From contig JAYMSP010001113.1 of NCBI GenBank assembly GCA_036897095.1, positions 1 to 36,042 on the forward strand: a DNA stretch of 36,042 bases, read 5' to 3'. Made by a program: the position numbers and the translations under genes. Under the pieces are notes generated by a model that was given only the letters and a program-made list of their open reading frames with translations, was not told the origin of the DNA and did no database searches. This document shows positions 1 to 9,271 of the stretch, piece after piece. Position 1 is the first letter of the stretch, and every line of letters starts with the position of its first letter. The DNA comes from Plantago elongata (lineage: Eukaryota; Streptophyta; Magnoliopsida; Lamiales; Plantaginaceae).

Positions 1-410
1 TTTATTATCTCAGGAAAGGTAATCCTCTGCCCATTCACTTCCTCTTGCTCAAAGGGGTAAACTTTGAGCTTTTGGGGTAGCATAGGATCTAGAGCCACGT
101 CCCACTTGGTTACATCAATAACAGCATTGAAGACATTCATCAGCTTCTTACCAAGACTGTAAGTAAAGTCTTTGTTCATGAGTTCATAAAATTTGTACTC
201 TGGGAACATAGCATGAACATAATTTTCCAGATCAAAAGCTCTTGCCCTTCGCTCTTGATGATCAATCACCTTGGCTAGCTCAGTCAGATTGGCTATTCTG
301 AGCTTTTACCATTGCTTAAATCATTTAACATATCTGTTCAGGGTGATTATCTGGAAGACTTTCTTTAGATCGAGTGGGGCTTCCACATCGATTAATGGTA
401 ACACATGAGC

Positions 411-483
411 CTGAAGGAAAGGTTTCATTCAAACTTACTTGTGGTTATATGAGCTTAAGAGAAGCTTAAGTTTCAGAGCATTT
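411..483 (-). other. ORF3 intron 5, element 1, donor mutated (73 bp)
   Basis: Acceptor CCTTCAG|GC is intact. The donor, GTATGC in the other two copies, is AAATGC here. Confidence 0.7.
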
Positions 484-594
484 CTGTGTGTTTATACTAG
501 CCTCATTGACTTGCACTTCTGGAGCAACTGGTGCTTCAAATACCGTGGCTAGAGGAGCAGCTGCATCCTCTTGAACCGTTCTTTCTACTCGAGC

Positions 595-670
595 CTGAGA
601 ACAAACATCAAACCTTAGAGATTGGTTACAGAAAGGTGTGAAAGATAAGAGTTTCTGAGAATTCATTTAC
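595..670 (-). other. ORF3 intron 4, element 1 (76 bp)
   Basis: Donor GAA|GTAAAT, acceptor TTCTCAG|GC; separates open exons D and E. Confidence 0.8.
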
Positions 671-823
671 TTCCAAGTTAGGAAGCTCAGAGACTATTCT
701 TTCAGAAACCTGAGCGGGCTCTGGCTTCCTTTCTGGAGACTTGGCTATTTCTGCCGAGTTTATCTCCTTAGGTTTTTTGGAGGTTTCCAGGTTTTCCTCG
801 CCAACCTTTTCTTCAGAATGAAC

Positions 824-902
824 CTATTCGAAGAAGAAGTTTGATTAAGCAAGTTGAAAAAGTTCAAGAATTTCAGAAAGTTAATGTTTCTATTTTACAT
901 AC
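824..902 (-). other. ORF3 intron 3, element 1 (79 bp)
   Basis: Donor GAG|GTATG, acceptor GAATAG|GT; separates open exons C (108 bp) and D (153 bp). Confidence 0.8.
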
Positions 903-1010
903 CTCCGCTACAGAAGGCTCAGGAATAATCTCTTCAAAAGGCTTTGCAACCTCTAGATTTTCTTGAACTTGTAGTGTTTCCACTACTTCAGCTTCTTTCT
1001 CAGTTGTTGC

Positions 1011-1090
1011 CTGTTCAGAGACACTAGAGTTAGACATATACAAGAATTATCTTAGTATGAAATTGTTTCTTTTCAGAGACAATTTATTAC
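1011..1090 (-). other. ORF3 intron 2, element 1 (80 bp)
   Basis: Donor CAG|GTAAT, acceptor GAACAG|GC. Contains inverted repeat AAATTGT/ACAATTT (1060-1085) right after the donor. Confidence 0.8.
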
Positions 1091-1147
1091 CTGCACTTTA
1101 GGCTATGTTTCTTCTCCATTCAGAGAGGTGGGTGTAATGTCTTCCCA

Positions 1148-1250
1148 CTGCTCTGTGGTCTCCATGAAAGCCCGTAACAAATGAAGCTTATGAGTAACAA
1201 GTTAATCACTGAAAATGTTTAACAAGTTAGATACAAACCACTTTTGCTAC
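1148..1250 (-). other. ORF3 intron 1, element 1 (103 bp)
   Basis: Donor CAG|GTAGC, acceptor GAGCAG|TGG. Stop codon inside. Matches introns at 25738-25839 and 30111-30212. Confidence 0.75.
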
Positions 1251-2854
1251 CTGTGAATCTTCACGCACATTGGCTTCCATTCCATGGCTTGAAATTTCTG
1301 GTACTTCGAACCTTTCCTCTACTTGAACATTCTGAGTTCCCGTCTCAGATGTTTGAGGAACCTGCACAGATGCCAGAATTTCTTCAGCAATAAAGTTTGC
1401 TGGCAACCGGAATGTGGAAGCAATGTTAGTATCTTCCATCATTCTGTCAACAACTGCCAAGCCTTCATCTGCCTGTTGGGGTGTGACATCTTCTACTACC
1501 TCTTTTGGGATTTCATCCTCTACAACCTTGGCTTTCTGAGGCAATGAAGCTGAGCTAGAGGCTCCACCATGAGTTTCCATCCTTGATCTTTTGAGTACCA
1601 ACTACAATGGCACATCATAATCAGAGTCCATTTTGAAGTCTGGGAAAGACTCATCGATCTGGTTTTGTTCATTTAATAATAACTCTAACATATTTCATAT
1701 GCCCAAGGATCTCCTTTCTGAAATGGAGTCTTTCTAGACTAGAAGGGGTCTCTGGGCTTCAACATCTTGTGTTGCCCTTTCTGGTTGAGGAGTATCATCA
1801 ATGACAAGTTGAATCCTCTTCCTTGACCTAGGTTTATTGGTCCTTGGTTTCTTTGCAATATGGACCTTACCCTGTACCTCTTTTGTAGGTACTCCTTCAC
1901 TCTGAGCAACGAACTCATCCTTGGCAACCTTTTTCAAGGCTTCCTCATGAGCATGTCGATACATAGTGTTGGTCAATTGAATGTTCAGTTGCTCTCTGAG
2001 AGCAATTCCACATTTATCTAAAATGTAGTAAATTTTAAGACCATAGTGCATGTTAGACTTGGTGTCTGCATGGCCTTTGACGATTTTGAGCTTAAACTCA
2101 TTGACCATGTTCACAAACTTCATGAACAAATACTTCCCCCAATTGAAGAGGTTGTCTATGTTCGTCAGTTCCTTCTGGAGAATGGCCATTATCATCCACC
2201 TCTCTAGGCTTATTTGGTCAATACCACCTTTGTTTCCATCCTAGCATCTATGCGGGATGCTGGCAAGCATGTTCCAGTGCTCAAAAAGGTGTCTGGTCAT
2301 GATGTCTCCCAATATGAAAGATGGGGGGCATCCTCTATCTTGTCATTTGCTGCTTCTTCATACAACACTCTGACTGCAGTGTTCAGAGCTTTGTCTTTTG
2401 TGTTAATCTCCAATTTTATCCCACGATTTCTGCGACGGAAGATTTTTCAAAAAGCATCACAATCAAGATGTATATCTACACCTTGATCTTTCGATAGAAT
2501 GAACGTTTCCTCGACATTGTTCACTATCTTGGTATAGAATTGGGAAGAGTTATAGAACTCTAAGACATCAACTGGAGATAATCCAGTAGGTGCGGCACAT
2601 AATAATTTCTTGATGTGTGCCTTGGATAGCATCTTCACAATCAAGTTCGTGTCCGGAGTGGAAGAGAAAGCCACATTTAAAAAATGTTCCACCATGTGCA
2701 CTCCCCAATTCAATCTGAGGCTGGAAGTCCAGTCCTCTAGGTTGAAATTACCCTGCAAGCGTTTGTTCGACACTTTAAAAACCCTCTCTTCTTGCTTTTC
2801 AGCAGAAGAAGCGGTTGCAGCTGAATTCTTGGATGAGGTCATTCTCTGTGCCAT

Positions 2855-3763
2855 CTCTTATATAGAGTTTCTAGGTAGGATTAGAGAAGAAGTACTCAAA
2901 TTCGAGAAATGTTAGTCTATCTTTTCAGAAGACTAAGCAATACTAAGGAAATTAGCAGAAGGATTTGCAGAAAACTTAGAGTGTTTTTGCTATTTTGATG
3001 CAAGATGAAATTTCGAATTTGGTAAAAATGTTTGTCTCTTAATAGAATCCTTCATATATAGCAAGATAAAATGCATAGATACATCATACGTATAGAGATC
3101 TGTATGTGTAACTGTGTACATTGCATCGGTGTGGTATACATTTCTACTATGCATTAAACGCATCGTGGGCCATGACTGTTTTCTCAACAGGCATTACTTG
3201 TCGAGAATTAATCTCACCTTTTGAAAATTAAACGTTTACTCATCAAGGGCTCTTGTTCAATATCCTGTAATGATATCAATCAACAAATGTTCTTGTGTCC
3301 ACTAAAGAAATTTTGGCACGATATATCCATAAGTCACTGTTAGTGTGTGATACCAGAAAACCTTTGGACTTATCATTTCAGAAAGAAGGTCTTGTTTTAT
3401 GTTACGTTCATATAAATGGTAATAACAAAAACACCTAGACATTTGACTTTTAGAAATATGTACAATGTTTCACTATCTGGTTTTCACATACTTCTAAATG
3501 GTTTTCTGAATTCCTTTTTCAGAAATTTCCATTATATATATGACATGTCCATAGTATTTGAGTTATAGCATTGTATACTTATGGACTATATACCAACCTG
3601 TCTTTCTGGATCTACCTTTCCAGAAGACTAAAGGCTTTCTAAGTCATAAGTCTTAGAAACCTTGACATCCTTCTTATCAGATAGGCTTTCTGAATACCAG
3701 TTTCAAAAATCTGTCCATCCTTTACTCTGTTCCTTTCCAACTCTTTTAGAGACTTAGAAATTT
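2855..3763 (-). other. Pol-ORF3 spacer of element 1
   Basis: About 0.9 kb without a convincing coding frame, closely matched at 27429-28348 and partly at 34260-34777. The conserved spacing between the pol stop and ORF3 ATG (909 and 920 bp in elements 1 and 2) suggests a regulatory role. A TATA-box candidate is at 3053-3061. Confidence 0.7.
3053..3061 (-). promoter_or_regulatory. TATA-box candidate for ORF3 (element 1)
   Basis: The minus strand reads CTATATATG about 200 bp before the ORF3 ATG at 2854. Element 2 has a stronger version at the same place (27623-27637). This would allow ORF3 its own transcript; no transcript evidence is available. Confidence 0.4.
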
Positions 3764-4290
3764 TCAGTTTTGAGGCATCTCCATTAACCCAAGACTATGT
3801 CTCAAGGTTAAGAACCTACTTTCTTGGAGTGGTTTAGTGAAGATATTAGCAAGTTGATCTTAAGTGCCAACCTTTAGAATCTCTATATTACCTTTCTGAA
3901 CATGATCTCTGATGAAGTGGTGTCTAACATCAATGAGCTTAGTTGTATGGAACTTTGGATTTTTAGTAATCGCAATAGCACTTATGTTGTCACATAAAAC
4001 GAGAGTTTTCTCTTCATTAAGGCCGTAGTCTTTGAGTTGTTGTTGTATCCCTAATATTTGAGTAGCACATCAACCATCAGCAATATATTCAGCTTTTTGT
4101 GGTAGAAGTAGCAATTAAGTTATGCTTCTTGCTAAACCATGAGATAAGTCTAGTTCCTAGAAACTGACAAGTTCCTGATGTACTTTTCCTATCAAGCATT
4201 GATCCAGCATAATCAGGATCTAAGTAGCCAACAAAACTCAATCCACATTCTTTAGGATACTACAGTTCAACATCTACAATACCTTTGACA
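3764..4290 (-). pseudogene. RNase H of element 1 pol
   Basis: Degrades the RNA strand during reverse transcription. Readable motifs are GYLDPDYAGS, LDRKSTSGTCQFLG, LISWFSKK, ATSTT, then after several frame changes HIDVRHHFIRDHVEKG and FTKPLQESRF. Pol ends at TGA 3764-3766; the matching TGA is kept in element 2 (28349-28351) and element 4 (34778-34780), so this is the real pol end. Stops and shifts cluster around 4000-4120. Confidence 0.88.
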
Positions 4291-5235
4291 TACCTTAATA
4301 TTTTCATAGCAATGTTGTAATGTGACTGCATAGTATTTGTCTGAAATCTAGCACACACACACCAATTGCATATTGAATATCAGGTCTGCTTGCAGTAAGG
4401 TATAATGATGAACCTATCAACTTCCTATACTTATGTTCTTCAACACTCTTATCAGATTTAGTATAAGTCATTTTGGTTCCTATGCTCATAGGTATCTTAG
4501 CATTCTTTTCAGAACGCTTTAGATTAAACTTGTTGAGCATATCTTTTGCATACTTTGTTGACTAATGAATATTCCATCATTGAGTTGCTTGACTTGCAAT
4601 CCTAGGAAATAATTCAATTCTACCATCATGCTCATCTCAAATTTGATTTTCATGAGATTGGCAAAGTCATTACAAAGATGCTTGTCTTTAGATCCAAATA
4701 TAATGTCATCAACATATACTTGAACTAAAAGCAGTTTCCCATCATGGTTTAAGGTAAACAAAGTTTTATCAACTTCCCCTTTCTTAAAACCACTATCCAG
4801 AAGGTATTTGACCACAGTGTCAAACCATGCTCTTGGAGCCTGTTTCAGTATATACAGAGCAATCTATAACTTATAGACCATCCTACTTTCTGAGGAAACT
4901 TCAAAGCCTGGAGGTTGATTAACATAGACTTCCTCAGCAAGCTCACCATTCAGAAATGCACTTTTAACATCCATCTGATAAACTTTAAAGTCATTATGAG
5001 CTGCAAAGGCTATAAATAGTCTGATTGCATCTAATCTTGCAACTGGTGCATATAACTCATCAAAGTCTAAAACTTCAGTCTGGGTAAATCCCTTAGCAAC
5101 CAACCTTGCTTTGTTTCTGGTTATTTCACCAGACTCATTCATCTTGTTTCTGAAAACCCACTTAGTTCTAATCATAGATATTCCATCTACAAATGGTACT
5201 AGTTTCCAGACCTTGTTTCTCTCAAATTGATCCAA
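4290..5235 (-). pseudogene. Ty1/copia reverse transcriptase of element 1
   Basis: RVT_2-type polymerase that copies element RNA. From 5235 it reads [12 protein letters not shown], then DVKSAFLNG (catalytic Asp89), a stop shortly after [11 protein letters not shown], then KQAPRAW in the same frame and YVDD at 4705-4716 with both aspartates present. MxELNYFLGLQVKQLNDGIF is Sirevirus-like. A frameshift near 4540 leads into KYAKDMLNKF and the RT-RNase H connection (YRKLIGSSLYLTASRPDIQYA). Only a few lesions, so fairly well preserved. Confidence 0.92.
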
Positions 5236-6120
5236 CTCTTCTTACATTGCAGAGATCCACTCTTGATCCTTTAATGCATATTCAATAGTTTTAGATTCAA
5301 TGTTTGAGATAAAAACATCAAAAGAGAGAATCAGCATTTTCCGCTATTACTCTCCTAGTTCTTACACCTTGATCAATTGAACCAATCACATCCTTTGCAG
5401 GGTGATTTCTAATCCATATCATAATTGATATGAATGTGAATCACTGCGATTATGACTTGATACTTCTTCAGTATCATTGACATTTTGTACACTAGAAGTG
5501 CGGTAAATACCAGACACTTGTTCAGTGTTAGAGGTTTCTGGAGTCTTTCAAAGAGGTTATTTCCAGAAAGGTCTCTACGATGAGTAATCTTAGTTTCCAT
5601 TTCTGTAATCATTATATGAAATTCTTCATCATGTCTAAGAGTCATTTGGTTGTTACTAGGCACGTCAAGCTTTTCTTTGTCAAAGTCATCCTCAAAATTA
5701 ATGACAGGGTCTCTCCTTTCTCAGGGTTCTTCTTCAGAATCCTTAATCAGGAGTACTTTGAATCTTTCTGAGAGTTCCTCATCAAGGATTATTTTCTTGT
5801 TTCCTTCATAGAATACTCCATGAACTGATTCTTCAATCTTCTTTGTTCTTTTGTTGTATACTATGTAGGCTTTGCAATTCATAACATAACCAAGAAATAC
5901 ACCTTCATCAGCCTTTGGTTAAAATGTTCTCAAATATTCTTTCCCATTGTTAAGAACAAAATATCTACAACCAAACACCCTCAAATGTTTGATATTAGGG
6001 GGTTTACCAACCAAAAGCTCATAAGGAGTTTTGTCATGGTGTTTGTTTATCAAACATCTGTTCTGAGTGCATGATGTATGTACAGCTTCAACCCAATTAA
6101 TTTGCAGAATTTCAATTTAA
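5236..6120 (-). pseudogene. Integrase C-terminal remnant and linker of element 1
   Basis: Reads KHHDKTPYELLVGKPPN and LRVFGC, the conserved copia stretch after the integrase DDE core, then FLGYV and KAYIVYNKRT of the C-terminal domain. A long poorly conserved linker with stops leads to RT. The catalytic core is absent upstream, so integrase cannot be functional. Frame breaks occur near 5920, 5730 and 5410. Confidence 0.82.
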
Positions 6121-7152
6121 TTTTCAGCGAATATCCCCTATATGCAAAGTGGCTCATGCTTAGAAGGTTATATTTCAAACCTCTAACATGTAATACGTCA
6201 AAGATCGTAAGGGACCCCAATTCGACATTGTCAAATCCTTTAGAAGGATTCAATTCTCCTCTAGCAAACCTGATGTTTGGTCCAGTATCACAAGCCCTGT
6301 AATCGACCAAGTTTTCTTTGTCTCATGTCATGTCATGTGCTTCCCACATCCACTATCAAATAGCCATTGAGCCTTAGTCCATGATGCGTTCTGCACAAAA
6401 CAGGAAACAAGAGTTAGGTTCTTGCTTCAGAAACAGAACCACTTAGACTAAACACTCTTCCTGTGGGAATCCATTTCATAATGAATCTCTTAGGAGTAGG
6501 TCTTTGTCTTCTTGGAACATAAGGAGGAATCTTTGAATCATCAGATCTCAAATCAATCTTCCTTCTTGGATTGTTCCTTGGTATTCCTTGTGGTGGCTTC
6601 AGAGACTTGTCAACTTTCTGAGATTGCTTTTCAGCAAGCTTAGTCTTTCTGACCAAGTTTCTTCTAACCCTGGCATTCAGATTTTCAGTGGATTGGGATT
6701 GCTTCCACTTCTGATAAATGCTATAAGCAACCCTGGCTTTCCACCATCGTTCTTGTCCTTCTTTATATTATTGCATTACGACCTTTCCGATGCTGGGATA
6801 ACCAATGCCTTTTCGAGCACCACTGGCTTTCTAAACACGACCTTCAGCAGCCTCACTAGTTTCTGCATCCTTCCTATATCCATAGAATGGCACAGTAGGA
6901 AATACACCCAAACCAGCGATGCATCCTTTTCTAGTGATACAACATTGTGGATGATCACAAGTTAACGGATCATGTTTCTTTTCAAAAACCTTTTCCACAA
7001 TCTTCTTTGGGACTTATTGTTCCTTCAAAGGTTTAGTCGCGATAGCTTTCCCTTTTTAAGAATCTTAGCTTTCTGACCAATGCTATAGACTTTTCCGAAA
7101 CCTTTATGTTGACTTTTTACAAACGTCAACCTTTCATCACTCTATTTCAGAG
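6100..7152 (-). pseudogene. gag C-terminus and protease of element 1, with integrase deletion junction
   Basis: Continues gag beyond the LINE. It has a Cys/His stretch (CDHPQCC, about 6940), a highly basic region, and gag frame ends at TAA 6414-6416 after MKWIPTGRVFSLSG. Protease is read in a different frame: NASW then WLFDSGC, with the aspartic protease DSG at 6349-6357 intact, followed by KHMT and a stop. It runs on to VLHVRGLKYNLLS, the end of the protease/pre-integrase boundary. At about 6120 the reading jumps to the far C-terminal end of integrase (NWVEAVHTSCT), so the zinc-binding and DDE core parts are missing. The gag/protease frame change matches element 3. Confidence 0.82.
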
Positions 7153-7166
7153 GGGTAGAATTACTT
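7153..7166. repeat. LINE target-site duplication, left copy
   Basis: GGGTAGAATTACTT, identical to 15687-15700 and directly next to the poly(A)/poly-T end. A 14-bp duplication is in the usual range for LINE insertion. Confidence 0.93.
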
Positions 7167-7182
7167 TTTTTTTTTTATATAA

Positions 7183-7198
7183 AAGAGCCGAAGCTCCC
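7183..7198 (-). other. LINE 3'-terminal hairpin with UUCG loop
   Basis: On the minus strand GGGAGC-TTCG-GCTCTT ends a few bases before the poly(A) tail. It folds as a C(UUCG)G tetraloop on a 4-bp stem (GAGC/GCUC) extended by two G-U pairs. Short 3'-end stem-loops recognised by the LINE reverse transcriptase are known for plant L1 elements, and this is the expected position. Confidence 0.75.
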
Positions 7199-9271
7199 AA
7201 TTTTTTTATATATACTAATCAGGTTTGAAGGAACCCGCATACACCAAAAGTCGCAAGATAATTACATCCCGCTAAAATGCCCAACTAGCTAACCTAGCTA
7301 TCATAAGAACAACATTTACATAATTTATTAGATCATTGCAAGTCTTAGTCGAACTAGATGAGACATGCGTGTTAAAATCCTTGTAAGTGATCCCAAAAGA
7401 AAGGTTCTGTGCCACATTGTAGCAATTGATCCGGGAAGTGAAGTGCCAAAAACCATGTCTATGCACCGGATCACAGTGCCATATACCAAGCCAGTCGTCG
7501 ATAGCTCCCCAGGGTCCATGTCTATGAACCCAAGTATACTACCATGTGCCTTGCCGCCCGCCAGTAAGACACCAAAAAAGCTCCTGCACAGGGTTGATGG
7601 GCGGCTCCTCGTGCCATTTACCCTGCACTATGTCCTGTCTCATAACCCCAAGGATGTGGCGCCATGAACCATGCCGCCCGCCTGCCTTGCTCACTGTCCA
7701 CCATTCCTAGGATAGCCATGCTCCATGCGCAGTCACCAAACACATGCCCAACCATCTATCCTTCTGCAGGTTTCCAAACTGGTAGGTGATCATCTGGACA
7801 ACAATGATCCATTTTCTGTTCCTGAGTTTCATATACGCATGCACAAGATCAACCAATACATATAGCAAACCACCATTGTCACATTTGTACCATTTCCAAC
7901 TAACAGAAACCATGGGGATGATATATATAAATCCAATGCATAGCCATATGAACAAAACCTAGTACATCAGCCTTGTGATTTAAAGGTTTGAACAGGTGAA
8001 GCTTGCTCAAGACCTCTATGTGCAATGCAATCAATTGAAGTGTGGCTAAACTAAGATTCAATAAAAGCTGCAAAAGCGAATACTCTGAGTTGGGATTGTC
8101 TAGTGCATGGAGAGGGAGAGATACTCCCCTGAAACAAGAAATAAACCATAAAGACATCACCCTACCTCACTGCTACCCTGAAAGCTAGATGAATGCAGAC
8201 AAATCATGTAGAAGGGGCTATAGTCTCTCCAAACTATAGCTCCCTTACAAACACAGAAGATGCAAAGCCACCCTGCCCTAATTAAATCCTCAAACAGAAA
8301 AAAATTCAGCCACCAAGTATATATTCACACGAGCATAACAAAAGTGTAGTATCCTTTTGGGTCTCATTCATTCTTTAACCTCTTCAGAACTGTATATTCC
8401 TTTTTTCCAGCTCTTTCCATCATGAATTTCTTTTTTGAACTATAATATTGTTTTTTTGCAGTCTCCTTCCCATTTCTGTTTTCTACTAAACCTCCTCCAC
8501 ACCAAATGCATCAGATAAAGACAAGCTGTATATGCAAAATGACTGCAACTATGCATGTATTTGCTAATGCTATCCATGAATGTAACAAAGGACAAGTGCA
8601 GAGAACATATCATCACAATATGCAGACATATATGGACATGTGTAGAAGAACAAAATGGAAAATAATGGAGAGGGAGGAAGACTCCCCTGCATACCAAATG
8701 CAAATGCAGCAGTTCATAACCTAAACCCCATATATAATTAAAGAAGCAATGCATATGCATAAAGAAATTAGATTAGATGTTCCTCCAAACTAGGCAATCT
8801 AATGGAAATATGCAAACACCCTTCCCCTTAAAATCAACCCCCTCATGAAGACCAATTGAAAATGATTGGGTAGCTGAAGATTCCCTTTCAATGACCTGTA
8901 AACCTATCCATCTAATGCTTTCCCACTTCTGAGTATTATCTTTTTTTTGCTCAGGTAATTTGTAAAAATTCTTTTGGACTAGGCTACCTAACATTTTTTT
9001 ACCTCCATCTGTTCCATTTTTTTTCTAGGAAAGCTCTATAGACCAAACAATTTTTTTGGATCTGCAGCCTTTTTTACCTATGAACCAGGCTTTTTTCTGA
9101 CATGGAGGGTTTCTACCTATCAATAGAGTATCACATAGAAGGAAAACCAATGTGAGCATCACAAGATACCACCCTCTATCAATCACCAGGAAACAGATCA
9201 TCATAAGTTCACAGTTATGCCACACACAAAAGATAAACCACCACCAGTTCAGAAATGTAAAAAGAATGAAG
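7199..9271 (-). other. LINE 3' untranslated region (2.1 kb)
   Basis: Between the ORF2 end and the terminal hairpin I see no convincing coding frame; open stretches are short and of random composition. It contains several T-rich runs and two related short segments at about 8106-8132 and 8662-8690 (each GGGAG, five bases, CTCCC). Two similar CCGCCCGCC-containing stretches lie near 7554 and 7672. Unusually long for a LINE 3' UTR; a captured genomic fragment is possible. Confidence 0.6.

Larger units (their letters stand above)
1..2854 (-). pseudogene. ORF3 of element 1 (envelope-position gene with introns), C-terminus outside window
   Basis: Starts at ATG 2854 (MAQRMTSSKN). Exon A (2854-1251) has a folded-looking N-terminal part (LNWGVHMVEHFLN, GLSPVDVLEFYNSS, DIHLDCDAF), a stop and frameshift near 2440-2200, then a lysine/arginine-rich segment and an acidic Pro/Glu-rich end. 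Five introns follow, separating small exons B (1147-1091), C (1010-903), D (823-671) and E (594-484) before long exon F from 410. C, D and E are fully open in phase 0 and rich in Glu, Val, Pro and Ser. I do not recognise the protein. The EFY...V..G..I.LD pattern is faintly like the 'putative plant transposon protein' domain (inference). I noticed no membrane segment or signal peptide. Exon B has one stop and exon F two. Confidence 0.75.

Noticed and set aside
2855..2866. TATATAAG immediately before the ORF3 ATG as a promoter TATA box
   Set aside because: It is only a few bases before the ATG, so transcription would start inside the coding region. The element about 200 bp upstream is better placed.
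7365..7667. 100-residue plus-strand open frame in the LINE 3' UTR as a gene
   Set aside because: No recognisable domain, composition looks random, it opposes the LINE strand and there is no second copy to support it.
8440..8760. Open frames on both strands around 8.5 kb as genes
   Set aside because: Overlapping opposite-strand frames in AT-rich untranslated LINE sequence, with no motif support.
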